Of a DNA stretch of 64,000 nucleotides, positions 52,547 through 61,095 are shown one piece after another. How positions within the stretch are numbered: the stretch's first letter is position 1; every line of letters starts with the position of its first letter. This DNA comes from Variovorax beijingensis (lineage in GTDB: Bacteria; Pseudomonadota; Gammaproteobacteria; Burkholderiales; Burkholderiaceae_C): NCBI RefSeq assembly GCF_007828835.1, contig NZ_VIVL01000003.1, positions 1-64,000 on the forward strand. Reading direction: 5' to 3'. A program made the position numbers and the translations under genes. The notes beneath the pieces were generated by a model. It did not search any database. It was not told where the DNA came from and saw only the letters and a list, made by a program, of their open reading frames with translations.

Positions 52547-53989
52547 ATGCCTTCAGCCGACCTGCTCGACCTCAGCGCCACCGAACTCTCGCGCCGCATC
52601 GCGGCCCGCAGCGTGTCTTGCCAAGAACTGATGCAAGCCTCGCTGGCGCGCATCGAGGCGCTCAACCCGCGCTTCAACGCCATCGTTTCGCTGCGCGAGC
52701 CCGAGGCCCTGCTGGCCGAAGCCCGCGAGCGCGATGCCGAGCTGGCGCGCGGCGAACGGCGTGGCTGGATGCATGGCTTTCCGCTGGCGGTGAAGGACCT
52801 GAGCCACGCGGCCGGCCTGCCGACCTCGATGGGCTCGCCGCTGTCGCCGCGCTCGCCGGCGCGCACCGACAGCCTGCACGTCGCGCGCATGCGCGCGGCC
52901 GGCGCCATCGTGATCGGCAAGACCAACACGCCCGAATTCGGCCTGGGCTCGCACACCTACAACCCGGTGTTCGGCATCACGCGCAACGCCTATGCGCCCG
53001 AGCGCAGCGCCGGCGGCAGCAGCGGCGGCGCGGCCGTGGCGCTGGCCCTGGGCATGCTGCCGGTGGCCGACGGCAGCGACATGATGGGTTCGCTGCGCAA
53101 CCCGGCCGCGTTCAACAACGTGATCGGCATGCGGCCCTCGCGCGGCCGCGTGCCTGGCGATCCCGAGCAGGAGCTGTTCTTCCAGCAGCTGGGCACCGAA
53201 GGCCCGATGGCTCGGACGGTGGAAGACGCCGCGCGGCTGCTCGCGGTGCAGGCGGGCTTCGACACGCGCGTCCCGCTGTCGTCGCCGCAGGCGCTGCCCT
53301 CGCCCGACGCCATCGCGCTTGACGGCGATGGAAAAGGCCTGCGCATCGGCTGGCTCGGCAGCCTCTGGCCCGAGTTGCCGCTCGCGCCCGGCATCCGCGA
53401 ACTCGGGGAGAAGGCGCTGGACACCTTCCGCGCCATCGGCTGCGAGGTCGAGCCCTGCACGCTCGACGTGCCGCGCGAGCACAACTGGAGCGCCTGGCTG
53501 CGGCTGCGTCAGCTGCTGGTGGGCGGCAAGCTCGGCGCCTACCTGAGCGACCCGAAGCTGTTCGCGCAGCTCAAGCCGGAAGCGCAGTGGGAAATCGAGC
53601 AGAGCCGGCATCTCGATGCGGCCTCGCTCTACCAGGCCTCGCTCTACCGCTCGAACGTGTACCGTGCATTCCTCAAGTTGTTCGAGCGCTTCGATTTCGT
53701 GCTGGCGCCGACCGCGCAGGTGTTTCCGTTCGACGCGGAATTGCACTGGCCGAAGGAAGTCGCTGGCGTGGCGAGCGACACGTATCACCGCTGGATGGAG
53801 ATCGTCACGCCGTTCACGCTGGCCGGGTTGCCGACGCTGAACGTGCGCGCCGGCTTCGGCGAAGGCGGGCTGCCGATGGGGCTGCAGCTGGCCGGGCCGA
53901 TCCATGCGGACCTCGAGGTGCTGCGGCTGGGGCATGCCTATGACCAGGCCTGCGGCTGGGGCTCTCGTCACCCCCCCGTATTGGCTTGA
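52547..53989 (+). CDS. Amidase-signature family hydrolase
   Basis: The 480-residue amidase has the catalytic Lys83 in PLAVKDLSHAAG, the GGSSGG box at 156-161 and the nucleophile Ser182 in DGSDMMGSLRNPA. In most amidases this last motif is GTDTGGSIR, so the surrounding residues are unusual but the Ser is kept. No signal peptide is seen. It is divergent from the LysR gene, which may regulate it. Only a palindromic repeat lies downstream. The substrate is unknown. Confidence 0.9.
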   Translation: MPSADLLDLSATELSRRIAARSVSCQELMQASLARIEALNPRFNAIVSLREPEALLAEARERDAELARGERRGWMHGFPLAVKDLSHAAGLPTSMGSPLSPRSPARTDSLHVARMRAAGAIVIGKTNTPEFGLGSHTYNPVFGITRNAYAPERSAGGSSGGAAVALALGMLPVADGSDMMGSLRNPAAFNNVIGMRPSRGRVPGDPEQELFFQQLGTEGPMARTVEDAARLLAVQAGFDTRVPLSSPQALPSPDAIALDGDGKGLRIGWLGSLWPELPLAPGIRELGEKALDTFRAIGCEVEPCTLDVPREHNWSAWLRLRQLLVGGKLGAYLSDPKLFAQLKPEAQWEIEQSRHLDAASLYQASLYRSNVYRAFLKLFERFDFVLAPTAQVFPFDAELHWPKEVAGVASDTYHRWMEIVTPFTLAGLPTLNVRAGFGEGGLPMGLQLAGPIHADLEVLRLGHAYDQACGWGSRHPPVLA

Positions 53990-54090
53990 CTCCCTCCCCC
54001 GCTGGGGGAAGGCTGGGGTGGGGGCACGCGGCGCATCCATCGAGCGCTCTGCCTGCCCCCATCCCAACCTTCCCCCAGAGGGGGAAGGAG
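53990..54090. repeat. Long inverted repeat between convergent genes
   Basis: Two 37-bp arms (53990-54026 and 54054-54090) are inverted copies with four mismatches, all of which would form G-U or A-C type pairs. Each arm also contains a small palindrome, CCCCC-xCT-GGGGG. The loop is 27 bases. It fills almost the whole 108-base gap between the convergent amidase and 2-hydroxyacid dehydrogenase genes and probably ends transcription from both sides. The sequence style (TCCCCCxCTGGGGGAAGG) is common in intergenic regions of related genomes. Confidence 0.85.
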
Positions 54091-54097
54091 CAAGGAT

Positions 54098-55036
54098 TCA
54101 GATGGGGGTGAGGACGCCGCGCCCCGCGAAGTGCCCTTCGGCATTCGCAAGGAAATGGTCGACCGACTTCTGCGTGGCCTCGGGCGACCAGCCCGCCATG
54201 TGCGGCGTCAGCAGCACGTTGTCGAGGCCGACCAGCGGTTCGGGACGATTCGGCTCGCTCTCGTACACATCGAGGCCGGCCCCGGCAATGCGGTGCTCGC
54301 GCAGCGCCGACGCCAGCGCCTCGGTGTCGACCACGCTGCCGCGCCCGATGCTGACCAGGTAGCCCTGCGGCCCGAGCGCATCGAGCACCTCGGCATTCAC
54401 GAGATGGCGCGTGGCAGGCCCGCCCGGCGCGGCCAGCACCAGGAAATCGGCCCAGGCGGCCAGCGACTTCAGGTCATCGAAGTAGCGGTGCGCTGCGCCT
54501 TCGCGCGGCTTGCGGTTGTGATAGCCGATCTCCATGTCGAAGGCAGCCGCGCGCTTCGCGATCTTCTGGCCGATGGTGCCGAGCCCCAGGATGCCGAGCT
54601 TCTTGCCCGACACGTTCGGCGGCTGCGGAATGGCTTCGCGCCACACGCCCTCGCGGCACAGCCGGTCGAGCTTGCGGAACTCGCGCACGATGCCGATCAA
54701 GAGACCGAAGGCATGGTCGGCCACGCAGTCGTCGTTGGTGCCTGCGCCATTGGCGGTGGCGATGCCGCGCGCACGCGTCACTTCGAGCGGCACGCCTTCG
54801 TAGCCCGCGCCCAGGCAGCAGATCAGCTCGAGCGCCGGCATGGCCGCGATCTCTTCGGGCGTGATGCCGATCACCCCGATGGTCAGCACCGCGCGGAATT
54901 TCTTGCCGTGCTCGGCAATCGCCGCGGCGCGCGCGGCGGGGTCGAAGGCATAGGTCATGTCGTAGACCTCGGCAATCTGGGCCTGGTGGGCGCTCGAAAG
55001 GCTGTTGAGCACCAGCAGGGGAATCTTGGTCGACAC
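54098..55036 (-). CDS. D-2-hydroxyacid dehydrogenase (hydroxypyruvate/glyoxylate reductase type)
   Basis: The 312-residue NAD(P)-dependent enzyme interconverts 2-ketoacids and D-2-hydroxyacids. The dinucleotide motif is GILGLGTIGQKIA near residue 147. The active-site Arg is in SIGRGSVVDTEAL, the Glu in YESEPNRPE and the His in LTPHMAGWSPEA. I chose the GTG at 55036 because AGGAG lies seven bases before it; an ATG five codons earlier is possible. The substrate is not certain. Confidence 0.9.
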   Translation of the reverse strand: MSTKIPLLVLNSLSSAHQAQIAEVYDMTYAFDPAARAAAIAEHGKKFRAVLTIGVIGITPEEIAAMPALELICCLGAGYEGVPLEVTRARGIATANGAGTNDDCVADHAFGLLIGIVREFRKLDRLCREGVWREAIPQPPNVSGKKLGILGLGTIGQKIAKRAAAFDMEIGYHNRKPREGAAHRYFDDLKSLAAWADFLVLAAPGGPATRHLVNAEVLDALGPQGYLVSIGRGSVVDTEALASALREHRIAGAGLDVYESEPNRPEPLVGLDNVLLTPHMAGWSPEATQKSVDHFLANAEGHFAGRGVLTPI

Positions 55037-55071
55037 GTCTGAACTCCTCATCGATATCAAAAATGGTCGGG

Positions 55072-56907
55072 CTACATCAGCGGTGTGGCTTCGCTCTTCT
55101 GCAAGGCCCACATCTGCGCATAGCGGCCCTGCTTCGCAAGCAGCTCGGCATGCGTGCCGCGCTCGACGATCACGCCCGCTTCGAGCACCAGGATCTCGTG
55201 CGCGTCGACCACGGTCGACAGGCGGTGCGCGATCACCAGCGTGGTCTTGTCCTGCGCGGCGCTCCTGAGCTCCGACTGGATGGCGCGCTCGTTGGCCGAG
55301 TCGAGCGCCGAGGTGGCCTCGTCGAAGATCACGATCGGCGGGTTCTTGAGCAGCGTGCGCGCAATGGCCACGCGCTGCTTCTCTCCGCCCGACAGCTTGA
55401 GGCCGCGCTCGCCGACCGTGGTTTCATAGCCCTTGGGCGTGGCCGAGATGAAGTCGTGGATGCGCGCGGCGCGAGCTGCGCCTTCCACCTCTTCGCGCGT
55501 GGCGCCGGGGCGGCCGTAGGCGATGTTGTATTCGACCGTGTCGTTGAACAGCACCGTGTCCTGCGGCACGATGCCGATCGCGCGCCGCACGCTCGACTGC
55601 TGCACTTCGCGGATGTCCTGCCCGCCGATGGTGATGCGGCCCTGCTGCACGTCGTAGAAGCGGTAGAGCAGCCGCGCGAGCGTCGACTTGCCCGAGCCCG
55701 AGGGGCCCACCACGGCCACCGTCTTGCCGGCCGGGATCTCGAAGCTCACGTGCTTGAGGATGGGCCGGGCGGGTTCGTAGGCAAAGCTCACGTCCTCGAA
55801 GCGCACGGTGGAGTCGGCGCCCGCGAGCGGCGGCGCGCCGGGCGCGTCGCGCACCTCGCGCTCCTTTTCCAGCAGCACGAACATCTTGTCGAGGTCGGTC
55901 AGGCTCTGCTTGATCTCGCGGTAGATCACGCCCAGGAAGTTGAGCGGAATGTAGAGCTGGATCATGAAGGCGTTGACCATCACCAGGTCGCCCAGCGTCA
56001 TGCGCCCTTCCACCACGCCCGAGGTCGCGCGCCACAGCATCAGCACCAGGCTGGTCGCGATGATCAGCTGCTGGCCGGTGTTGAGCATGCTCAGCGTGCG
56101 CTGGCTCTTGATGGCGGCCTTGCGGTAGCGGTCCAGGCTGGCGTCGTAGCGCCTGGCCTCGAACTCCTCGTTGTTGAAGTACTTGACGGTTTCGTAGTTC
56201 AAGAGCGAATCGACCGCGCGGCTCTGGGCCATGGAGTCGAGCTCGTTCATGGTCTTGCGGAACTGGGTGCGCCACTCGGTCACCGTGACCGTGAAGGTGA
56301 TGTAGAGCACCAGCGCCGCGCCCGTGATCCAGACGAACAGCGAATCGAACTTCACGCCCAGGATGGTGAGCACCAGCGCCAGCTCGATGAGGGTCGGCAC
56401 GATGCTGTAGAGCGACATCGAGATCAGCGAATGCACCCCGCGCGTACCGCGCTCGATGTCGCGCGTCATGCCGCCGGTCTGGCGCTCCAGGTGGAAGCGC
56501 AGGCTCAGCGAATGCAGGTGCCCGAAAACCTCCAGCGCGATCCGCCGCGCCGTGCCCTCGGTGGCCTTGGCGAAGATCAGCTCGCGCAGTTCGCCGAACA
56601 GCGCGGTCGAAAAGCGCAGCAGCCCGTAGGCCAGCAAAAGCCCGATGGGCACGATCAGCAGCGCCTGCGCCATGTCCGGCTTGGGCGTCATCGTGTCGAT
56701 CAGGTTCTTGAGCAGCACCGGCACGCCCACGTTGGCCACCTTGGCGCCCACCATGAAGCCGAGCGCGGCGATCACCCGCCACTTGTACTGCCAGAGATAG
56801 GGGAAAAGGCGGCGCAGCGTCGCCCAGTCGGAGCGGTCGCTGCGCGCCGGCGCATGGCCGGTGGCGCTGTGGGGGGGAGGAGGTAGGGCTTCGCCGCTGC
56901 GGCGCAT
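55072..56907 (-). CDS. Atm1/HMT1-type ABC exporter (fused permease and ATPase)
   Basis: The 611-residue half-transporter has six membrane helices in residues about 35-330, starting at LFPYLWQYKWRVIAALGFMV. It contains NYETVKYFNNEEFEARRYD, the diagnostic stretch of the Atm1 family. The ATPase has Walker [10 protein letters not shown], signature LSGGEKQRVAIARTLL and Walker B VIFDEATSALD. Relatives export glutathione-bound sulfur or metal compounds for iron-sulfur assembly or metal tolerance. The N-terminus is Pro/His rich. Its start lies only 42 bases from the divergent yciA ATG, so the promoters must overlap. Confidence 0.92.
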   Translation of the reverse strand: MRRSGEALPPPPHSATGHAPARSDRSDWATLRRLFPYLWQYKWRVIAALGFMVGAKVANVGVPVLLKNLIDTMTPKPDMAQALLIVPIGLLLAYGLLRFSTALFGELRELIFAKATEGTARRIALEVFGHLHSLSLRFHLERQTGGMTRDIERGTRGVHSLISMSLYSIVPTLIELALVLTILGVKFDSLFVWITGAALVLYITFTVTVTEWRTQFRKTMNELDSMAQSRAVDSLLNYETVKYFNNEEFEARRYDASLDRYRKAAIKSQRTLSMLNTGQQLIIATSLVLMLWRATSGVVEGRMTLGDLVMVNAFMIQLYIPLNFLGVIYREIKQSLTDLDKMFVLLEKEREVRDAPGAPPLAGADSTVRFEDVSFAYEPARPILKHVSFEIPAGKTVAVVGPSGSGKSTLARLLYRFYDVQQGRITIGGQDIREVQQSSVRRAIGIVPQDTVLFNDTVEYNIAYGRPGATREEVEGAARAARIHDFISATPKGYETTVGERGLKLSGGEKQRVAIARTLLKNPPIVIFDEATSALDSANERAIQSELRSAAQDKTTLVIAHRLSTVVDAHEILVLEAGVIVERGTHAELLAKQGRYAQMWALQKSEATPLM

Positions 56908-56949
56908 GAGGGACAATCGTGGTTGCTTCGTTTGTTCCAGATTGTGCCC

Positions 56950-57375
56950 ATGTCCGACATTTCCAGCACCGCCGCTGCCGCAACCCTCAAGAGCCTGCCC
57001 GCCGACATGGAGCTGGTGCTCAAGGTCATTCCGATGCCGGCCGACGTCAATGCCAACGGCGACATCTTCGGCGGCTGGGTCATGGCGCAGTGCGACCTGG
57101 CCGGCTCGGTCATTCCGGCACGCTACGCCAGGGGGCGCATGGCCACCGTCGCGGTGAATGAATTCATCTTCAAGCAGCCGGTGCGGCTGGGCGACATCCT
57201 GTCCTTCTATTCGAAGCTGGTGCGCATCGGCCGCACCTCGATCACGGTGACGGTCGAGGTCTTCGCCGAGCGCTTCAAGGCGCAGGGCGAATACGTCAAG
57301 GTGACCCAAGCCACCTTCACCTACGTGGCCATCGACGACAACGGCCGGCCCCGGCCGATCGAGCAGCAACCCTGA
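56950..57375 (+). CDS. yciA: Acyl-CoA thioesterase YciA
   Basis: The 141-residue hotdog-fold enzyme hydrolyses acyl-CoA to free acid and CoA. The active-site stretch is NANGDIFGGWVMAQCDLAG (Asp in GDIFGG), followed by TVAVNEFIFKQPVRLGDILSFYSKL, typical of YciA. Length is normal. It is convergent with the ABC receptor gene downstream and divergent from the Atm1-type gene. Confidence 0.93.
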   Translation: MSDISSTAAAATLKSLPADMELVLKVIPMPADVNANGDIFGGWVMAQCDLAGSVIPARYARGRMATVAVNEFIFKQPVRLGDILSFYSKLVRIGRTSITVTVEVFAERFKAQGEYVKVTQATFTYVAIDDNGRPRPIEQQP

Positions 57376-57381
57376 GCGCGC

Positions 57382-58656
57382 TCACAGCGCCGGCTCGCGC
57401 ACCCGCTCGAAGCGTTCGAACTCGCGGTTGACCCAGCGCCCGTCGAGCCTTTCGGTGCGGCGGATGTAGACGGCCTGCACGATGTCCCGCGTGTGGGCGT
57501 CGATCTCGATCGGGCCGCGCGGGCTCTCGAGCTGGAGGCCGCGGAAAGCGTCCACCAGCCGTTCGCCGCTCAAGCCGCTGCGCGCGGCCGGCGAACTCAT
57601 CGCGGCATCGGCCGCCGCGAGCGCATCGTGCGCCGCCACAGCGAAATAGCCGGGCCGCAGGTGGCTGCCGTACTCGGCCTCGAAGACGCCGGTGAAGCGG
57701 CGGTTGGCCGCCGACTCGTGGGCAAACGAATAGTGGTGGCTGGTCACGAGGCCATCGGCCAGCTCGCCGATGCCTTCGAGGTAGTGGTCGTCGGTGGCGT
57801 CGCCGGTCGCGAGCAGGCGGATGCCGGTGTCGGCCATGCCGCGGTCGCGCCAGAACTTGAGGAAGGTCGCGGGCATCTGGCCCGAAGGCAGGAAGAAGAA
57901 CACCGCCTGCGGCCTGAGCTCGCGCAGCCGCAGCATGTAGGCCGAATAGTCCAGCGTGTTGAGCGGCACGCGCAGCATCGCGCCGACGCGCCCGCCGCCG
58001 GCGGTGATGGCCGAGACGAAGGCGCTCTCGGCATCGACACCCGAGGCATAGTCGGCCACCACGGTGCAGACGTCGCGCAGCCCTTGCTGGATCGCCCAGC
58101 GCGCCAGCGGCATCGTGACCTGCGCGATGGTGAAGGACACCCGCACCGCGAACGGGCAACGCGCCGTGATGCCCGACGACGCCGCATTCATCACCAGCAG
58201 CGGCACCTTGGCCTGCGTGGCCACGGCACCCACGGCATAGGCGTTGGAGCTGAAGTCCAGCCCCGCGAGCAGGTCCACGCGTTCGCCCTCCACCAGGTCC
58301 TGCGCGTGGCGGCGCGCCTGCTCGGGCGCACTGCCGGGCACGTCGCGGCGCAGCAGCTCGACCGGACGCCCCGCAATGCGCTGGTCATGGGCGGCGAGCC
58401 AGACCGACATGCCGGCATCGAACTGGCGCCCGCCGGCGGCATAGGGGCCGGACCAGGAACCGATGAGGCCGATGCGCAGCGGCCGCACGCGGGCCAAGGC
58501 CAGCGAAGGCGCGGCCAGGGTGCCTGCGAGCAGGCCTAAAGTACGCCTGCGCGTGGTGTCGATTGCTACTTTTTCAGTAGCATCATTCGTGCGCTGGGTG
58601 GGCGTTGCCGGCGATCTTGTCTCGAAAACTTGCACGGCGACAGTGTACGCATGCAC
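57382..58656 (-). CDS. ABC transporter substrate-binding protein (branched-chain amino-acid/urea type), TAT-like signal
   Basis: This receptor of about 424 residues has the LivJ/Periplas_BP_6 fold: LRIGLIGSWSGPYAAGGRQFDAGMSVWL, then ARRHAQDLVEGERVDLLAG and PLLVMNAASSG. The signal region has RRRTLGLLAGTLAAPSLALA, whose twin arginines suggest Tat export. The start is unclear: the ATG at 58656 has no ribosome site and no better start lies just before the signal. No permease or ATPase gene is nearby, so it is an orphan receptor. It lies downstream of, and on the same strand as, the enoyl-CoA hydratase gene. Confidence 0.8.
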   Translation of the reverse strand: MHAYTVAVQVFETRSPATPTQRTNDATEKVAIDTTRRRTLGLLAGTLAAPSLALARVRPLRIGLIGSWSGPYAAGGRQFDAGMSVWLAAHDQRIAGRPVELLRRDVPGSAPEQARRHAQDLVEGERVDLLAGLDFSSNAYAVGAVATQAKVPLLVMNAASSGITARCPFAVRVSFTIAQVTMPLARWAIQQGLRDVCTVVADYASGVDAESAFVSAITAGGGRVGAMLRVPLNTLDYSAYMLRLRELRPQAVFFFLPSGQMPATFLKFWRDRGMADTGIRLLATGDATDDHYLEGIGELADGLVTSHHYSFAHESAANRRFTGVFEAEYGSHLRPGYFAVAAHDALAAADAAMSSPAARSGLSGERLVDAFRGLQLESPRGPIEIDAHTRDIVQAVYIRRTERLDGRWVNREFERFERVREPAL

Positions 58657-58683
58657 CGTTTGCGGGCAAGCGCGAAACGCGCC

Positions 58684-59448
58684 TCAAACCTTGGAGAAAT
58701 CGGGCTTGCGCTTTTCCATGAACGCGCCAAAGGCTTCGCGTGCGGCGGGTTCGCGCAGCATGCGGCCGAAGCTCGCGCCTTCTTCGTCCATGCGTTCGAG
58801 CACGGCAGGCATCTGCGCCTTCTTCAGCAGGCGCTTGGTCTCGACCAGCGCGCTCAGCGGCTTGGCCGCGAGCTTGCGGGCCTGCACCTGCGCGATGGCA
58901 TTGGCTTCGGTGGGCGGCACGATGCGGTTGACCAGGCCCACTTCGAGCGCGGCCTCGGCCATGAAGGGCTCGCCCAGCAGCAGTGCCTCGGCCGCGCGGT
59001 GGTAACCCAGCATCTGCGGCACCAGCAGGCTCGACGCCGCCTCGGGGCACAGGCCCAGGTTCACGAAAGGCATCGAGAACGCTGCGTTGTCGCCCGCATA
59101 GACGAGGTCGCAATGGAACAGCATCGTGGTGCCGATGCCCACGGCCGGGCCGCACACGGCCGCGACGATGGGCTTCGGAAAGGCCGCGATGCCGCGCAGG
59201 AAGCGGAACACCGGCGAATCCTTGCCGGCGGGCGGCGCGTTCAGGAAGTCGCCGATGTCGTTGCCCGCGCTGAAGATGGTGGGGTCGCCCTGGATCAGCA
59301 CGCAGCGCACGGCCGCATCGCCCTCGGCTGCGGCCAGTGCATCGGCGAGTTCGCCGTACATGCTGCTGGTGATGGAGTTCTTCTTGTCGACGCGGTTGAA
59401 GGTGAGGGTCATCACCCCGGCTTCGGTGTGGACGAGGATGTCGCTCAT
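58684..59448 (-). CDS. Enoyl-CoA hydratase/isomerase (delta3-delta2 isomerase-like)
   Basis: The 254-residue crotonase-family enzyme has the oxyanion-hole segments IFSAGNDIGDFLN and CGPAVGIGTTMLFHCDLVYA. The catalytic region VNLGLCPEAASSLLVPQ places a Glu where delta3-delta2-enoyl-CoA isomerases (ECI type) have theirs, rather than the hydratase pattern. An isomerase role in handling unsaturated acyl-CoAs is therefore likely. AAGGA precedes the ATG. It lies 41 bases after the DsbA-like isomerase gene. Confidence 0.87.
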   Translation of the reverse strand: MSDILVHTEAGVMTLTFNRVDKKNSITSSMYGELADALAAAEGDAAVRCVLIQGDPTIFSAGNDIGDFLNAPPAGKDSPVFRFLRGIAAFPKPIVAAVCGPAVGIGTTMLFHCDLVYAGDNAAFSMPFVNLGLCPEAASSLLVPQMLGYHRAAEALLLGEPFMAEAALEVGLVNRIVPPTEANAIAQVQARKLAAKPLSALVETKRLLKKAQMPAVLERMDEEGASFGRMLREPAAREAFGAFMEKRKPDFSKV

Positions 59449-59489
59449 GGGAATGGTCCTTGGATAAAACGGTTTTGATGGCGGCGCGA

Positions 59490-60083
59490 TCAGGCGTCGA
59501 GGGCTTCGCGCACGAAATCCAGGCGGTCCTGGCCCCAGAACATCTGGTCGCCGACGAACATGGTGGGCGCGCCGAACACGCCGCGCGCCACCGCTTCCTG
59601 CGTGACGGCCTTCAGGCGGTCCTTCACGTCCTGCGTGCCGGCCAGCGCAAGCAAGGCGGCGGCGTCGAAGCCCGCATTCTGCAAGACGGCGGCCACGGTG
59701 GCCGGGTCGTTCATGTTCTTCGGCTCGACCCACATCGCATGGAAGACGGCATCGACATACGCGCCGAAGCGTGCCGGCTCCTTCATCTGGATGCCGGTGG
59801 CGCCGCGCATCAGCAGCAGCGTGTTGATGGGAAAGTGCGGGTTGTGCACGAAGGGCACGCCGTAGCGTTTAGCAAAGCGCTGCAGGTCGATCGTCATGTA
59901 CGGCGCCTTGGGCACGACCTCGGCCGGCGACCGGTTGCCCGTGGCCTGGAACACGCCGCCCAGCAGCATGGGCTTCCACACCAGCTCGGCGCCGGTGTCG
60001 GCGCACACGTGCGGCAACTGCGTGGCGGCCAGGTAGGCGGCGGGGCTGCCGAAGTCGAAATAGAACTCGACTGTTTTTGTCAT
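59490..60083 (-). CDS. 2-hydroxychromene-2-carboxylate isomerase-like DsbA-fold protein
   Basis: The 197-residue protein has a DsbA/kappa-GST fold. The start VEFYFDFGSPAAYLAATQLP places Ser13 at the position of the catalytic residue of HCCA isomerases, with no CXXC motif. GVFGAPTMFVGDQMFWGQDRLDFV is the conserved C-terminal block. The enzymes use glutathione in naphthalene breakdown, but many relatives occur outside aromatic pathways. Upstream on the same strand lies repeat copy 3. Confidence 0.88.
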   Translation of the reverse strand: MTKTVEFYFDFGSPAAYLAATQLPHVCADTGAELVWKPMLLGGVFQATGNRSPAEVVPKAPYMTIDLQRFAKRYGVPFVHNPHFPINTLLLMRGATGIQMKEPARFGAYVDAVFHAMWVEPKNMNDPATVAAVLQNAGFDAAALLALAGTQDVKDRLKAVTQEAVARGVFGAPTMFVGDQMFWGQDRLDFVREALDA

Positions 60084-60124
60084 TGGGGTCTCCTTATGAG
60101 GTGCTCTTGTTCTTGGCGCTGTTG

Positions 60125-60291
60125 TTCAGGGCGCGTGCACAGGGCACGCTGCTAATGATCTTGCGATCAACGACCGCTCTGTCCAACGCTCCCGTCGATG
60201 GGGTGCCTTGCGCAGCGAAATAAAGGGGGAGGCCGCAGGCCGGAGGACATTCGCGGAGCAAGGTACCCCGTCGGCGGGAGCGCGCCCTGAA
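60125..60291 (-). repeat. Composite inverted-repeat element, copy 3 (one core deleted)
   Basis: This is a 167-bp copy in the opposite orientation to copies 1 and 2. Read on the minus strand it shows the end TTCAGGGCGCG, unit A arms around a full core with hairpin GGCCTGCGGCC, the middle spacer and remnants of the unit B arms (GTGCAC). The second core is missing and replaced by GCAAGATCATTAGCAGC, before the other end CGCGCCCTGAA. It lies between the SDR gene and the isomerase gene, both on the minus strand. The gene-free stretch 60084-60339 holds nothing else recognisable. Confidence 0.9.
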
Positions 60292-60339
60292 CGAAGAACT
60301 TCAAACACAACACGACGAATCGAACAGCACGAAGTCATC

Positions 60340-61089
60340 TCAGAACTTCTCCGACCAAGGCCGCAGATCGAGCTCATGCGTCCAGGCGTCGCGCGGCTGC
60401 GAGTGCAGCATCCAGTAGCTGTCGGCGATGTGCTCGGGGTTCAGGATGCCGTCGCTTTCCTTCAGCGCATAGCGCTCGGGAAAATTGCTGCGGATGAACT
60501 CGGTGTCGATGGCGCCGTCGACCACCACGTGCGCCACGTGAATGCCCTGCGGCCCGAGCTCGCGTGCCATCGACTGGGCCAGCGCACGCAGCGCCATCTT
60601 CGCACCCGAAAACGCGCCGAAGTTGGCCGCGCCGCGCAGCGAGGCCGTGGCGCCCGTGAAGATGATCGTGCCGCGATGCCCGCTCTTCGGCATCTCGCGC
60701 GCCACCATGCGCCTGGCCACCTCGCGCCCGTTCAGAAAGCCCGAGAAGCAGGCCATCTCCCACACCTTGAAGTACTTGCGCGCGGTCTCGCTCAGGATGC
60801 TCTCGGGCACGTTCGCGCCGATGTTGAACACCATCACCTCGATCGGGCCGATCGTCGATTCGATCTGCTCGACGAGCGCCACCACTTCTTCTTCCTTGCG
60901 CGCATCGCAGCCGAAGGCGGGGGCACGGCCGCCCGCGGCCTCGATCTGCGCGACCAGCGGCTGCAGCTTGTCGAGGCTGCGGCGCGTGACGCAGGTGGCA
61001 TAGCCTTCGCGTGCGAAGCGGCGGGCAATGGCACCGCCGGTGGCGTCGCCGGCGCCGACGATGAGTGCGGTCTTTTGCATGGAAGTCAT
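60340..61089 (-). CDS. SDR-family oxidoreductase with non-canonical active site
   Basis: The 249-residue Rossmann protein belongs to the short-chain dehydrogenase/reductase family by overall layout: LIVGAGDATGGAIARRFAREGY at the cofactor site, VMVFNIGANVPESI (the NAG-like motif is N-I-G) and TIIFTGATASLRG. The catalytic YXXXK is replaced by FSGAK (Phe160, Lys164), so the proton-donating Tyr is absent. The glycine motif is also altered. It may be a reductase using another residue, or a non-catalytic or different-reaction member. It follows the thioesterase gene after six bases. Confidence 0.85.
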   Translation of the reverse strand: MTSMQKTALIVGAGDATGGAIARRFAREGYATCVTRRSLDKLQPLVAQIEAAGGRAPAFGCDARKEEEVVALVEQIESTIGPIEVMVFNIGANVPESILSETARKYFKVWEMACFSGFLNGREVARRMVAREMPKSGHRGTIIFTGATASLRGAANFGAFSGAKMALRALAQSMARELGPQGIHVAHVVVDGAIDTEFIRSNFPERYALKESDGILNPEHIADSYWMLHSQPRDAWTHELDLRPWSEKF

Positions 61090-61095
61090 CGATCG

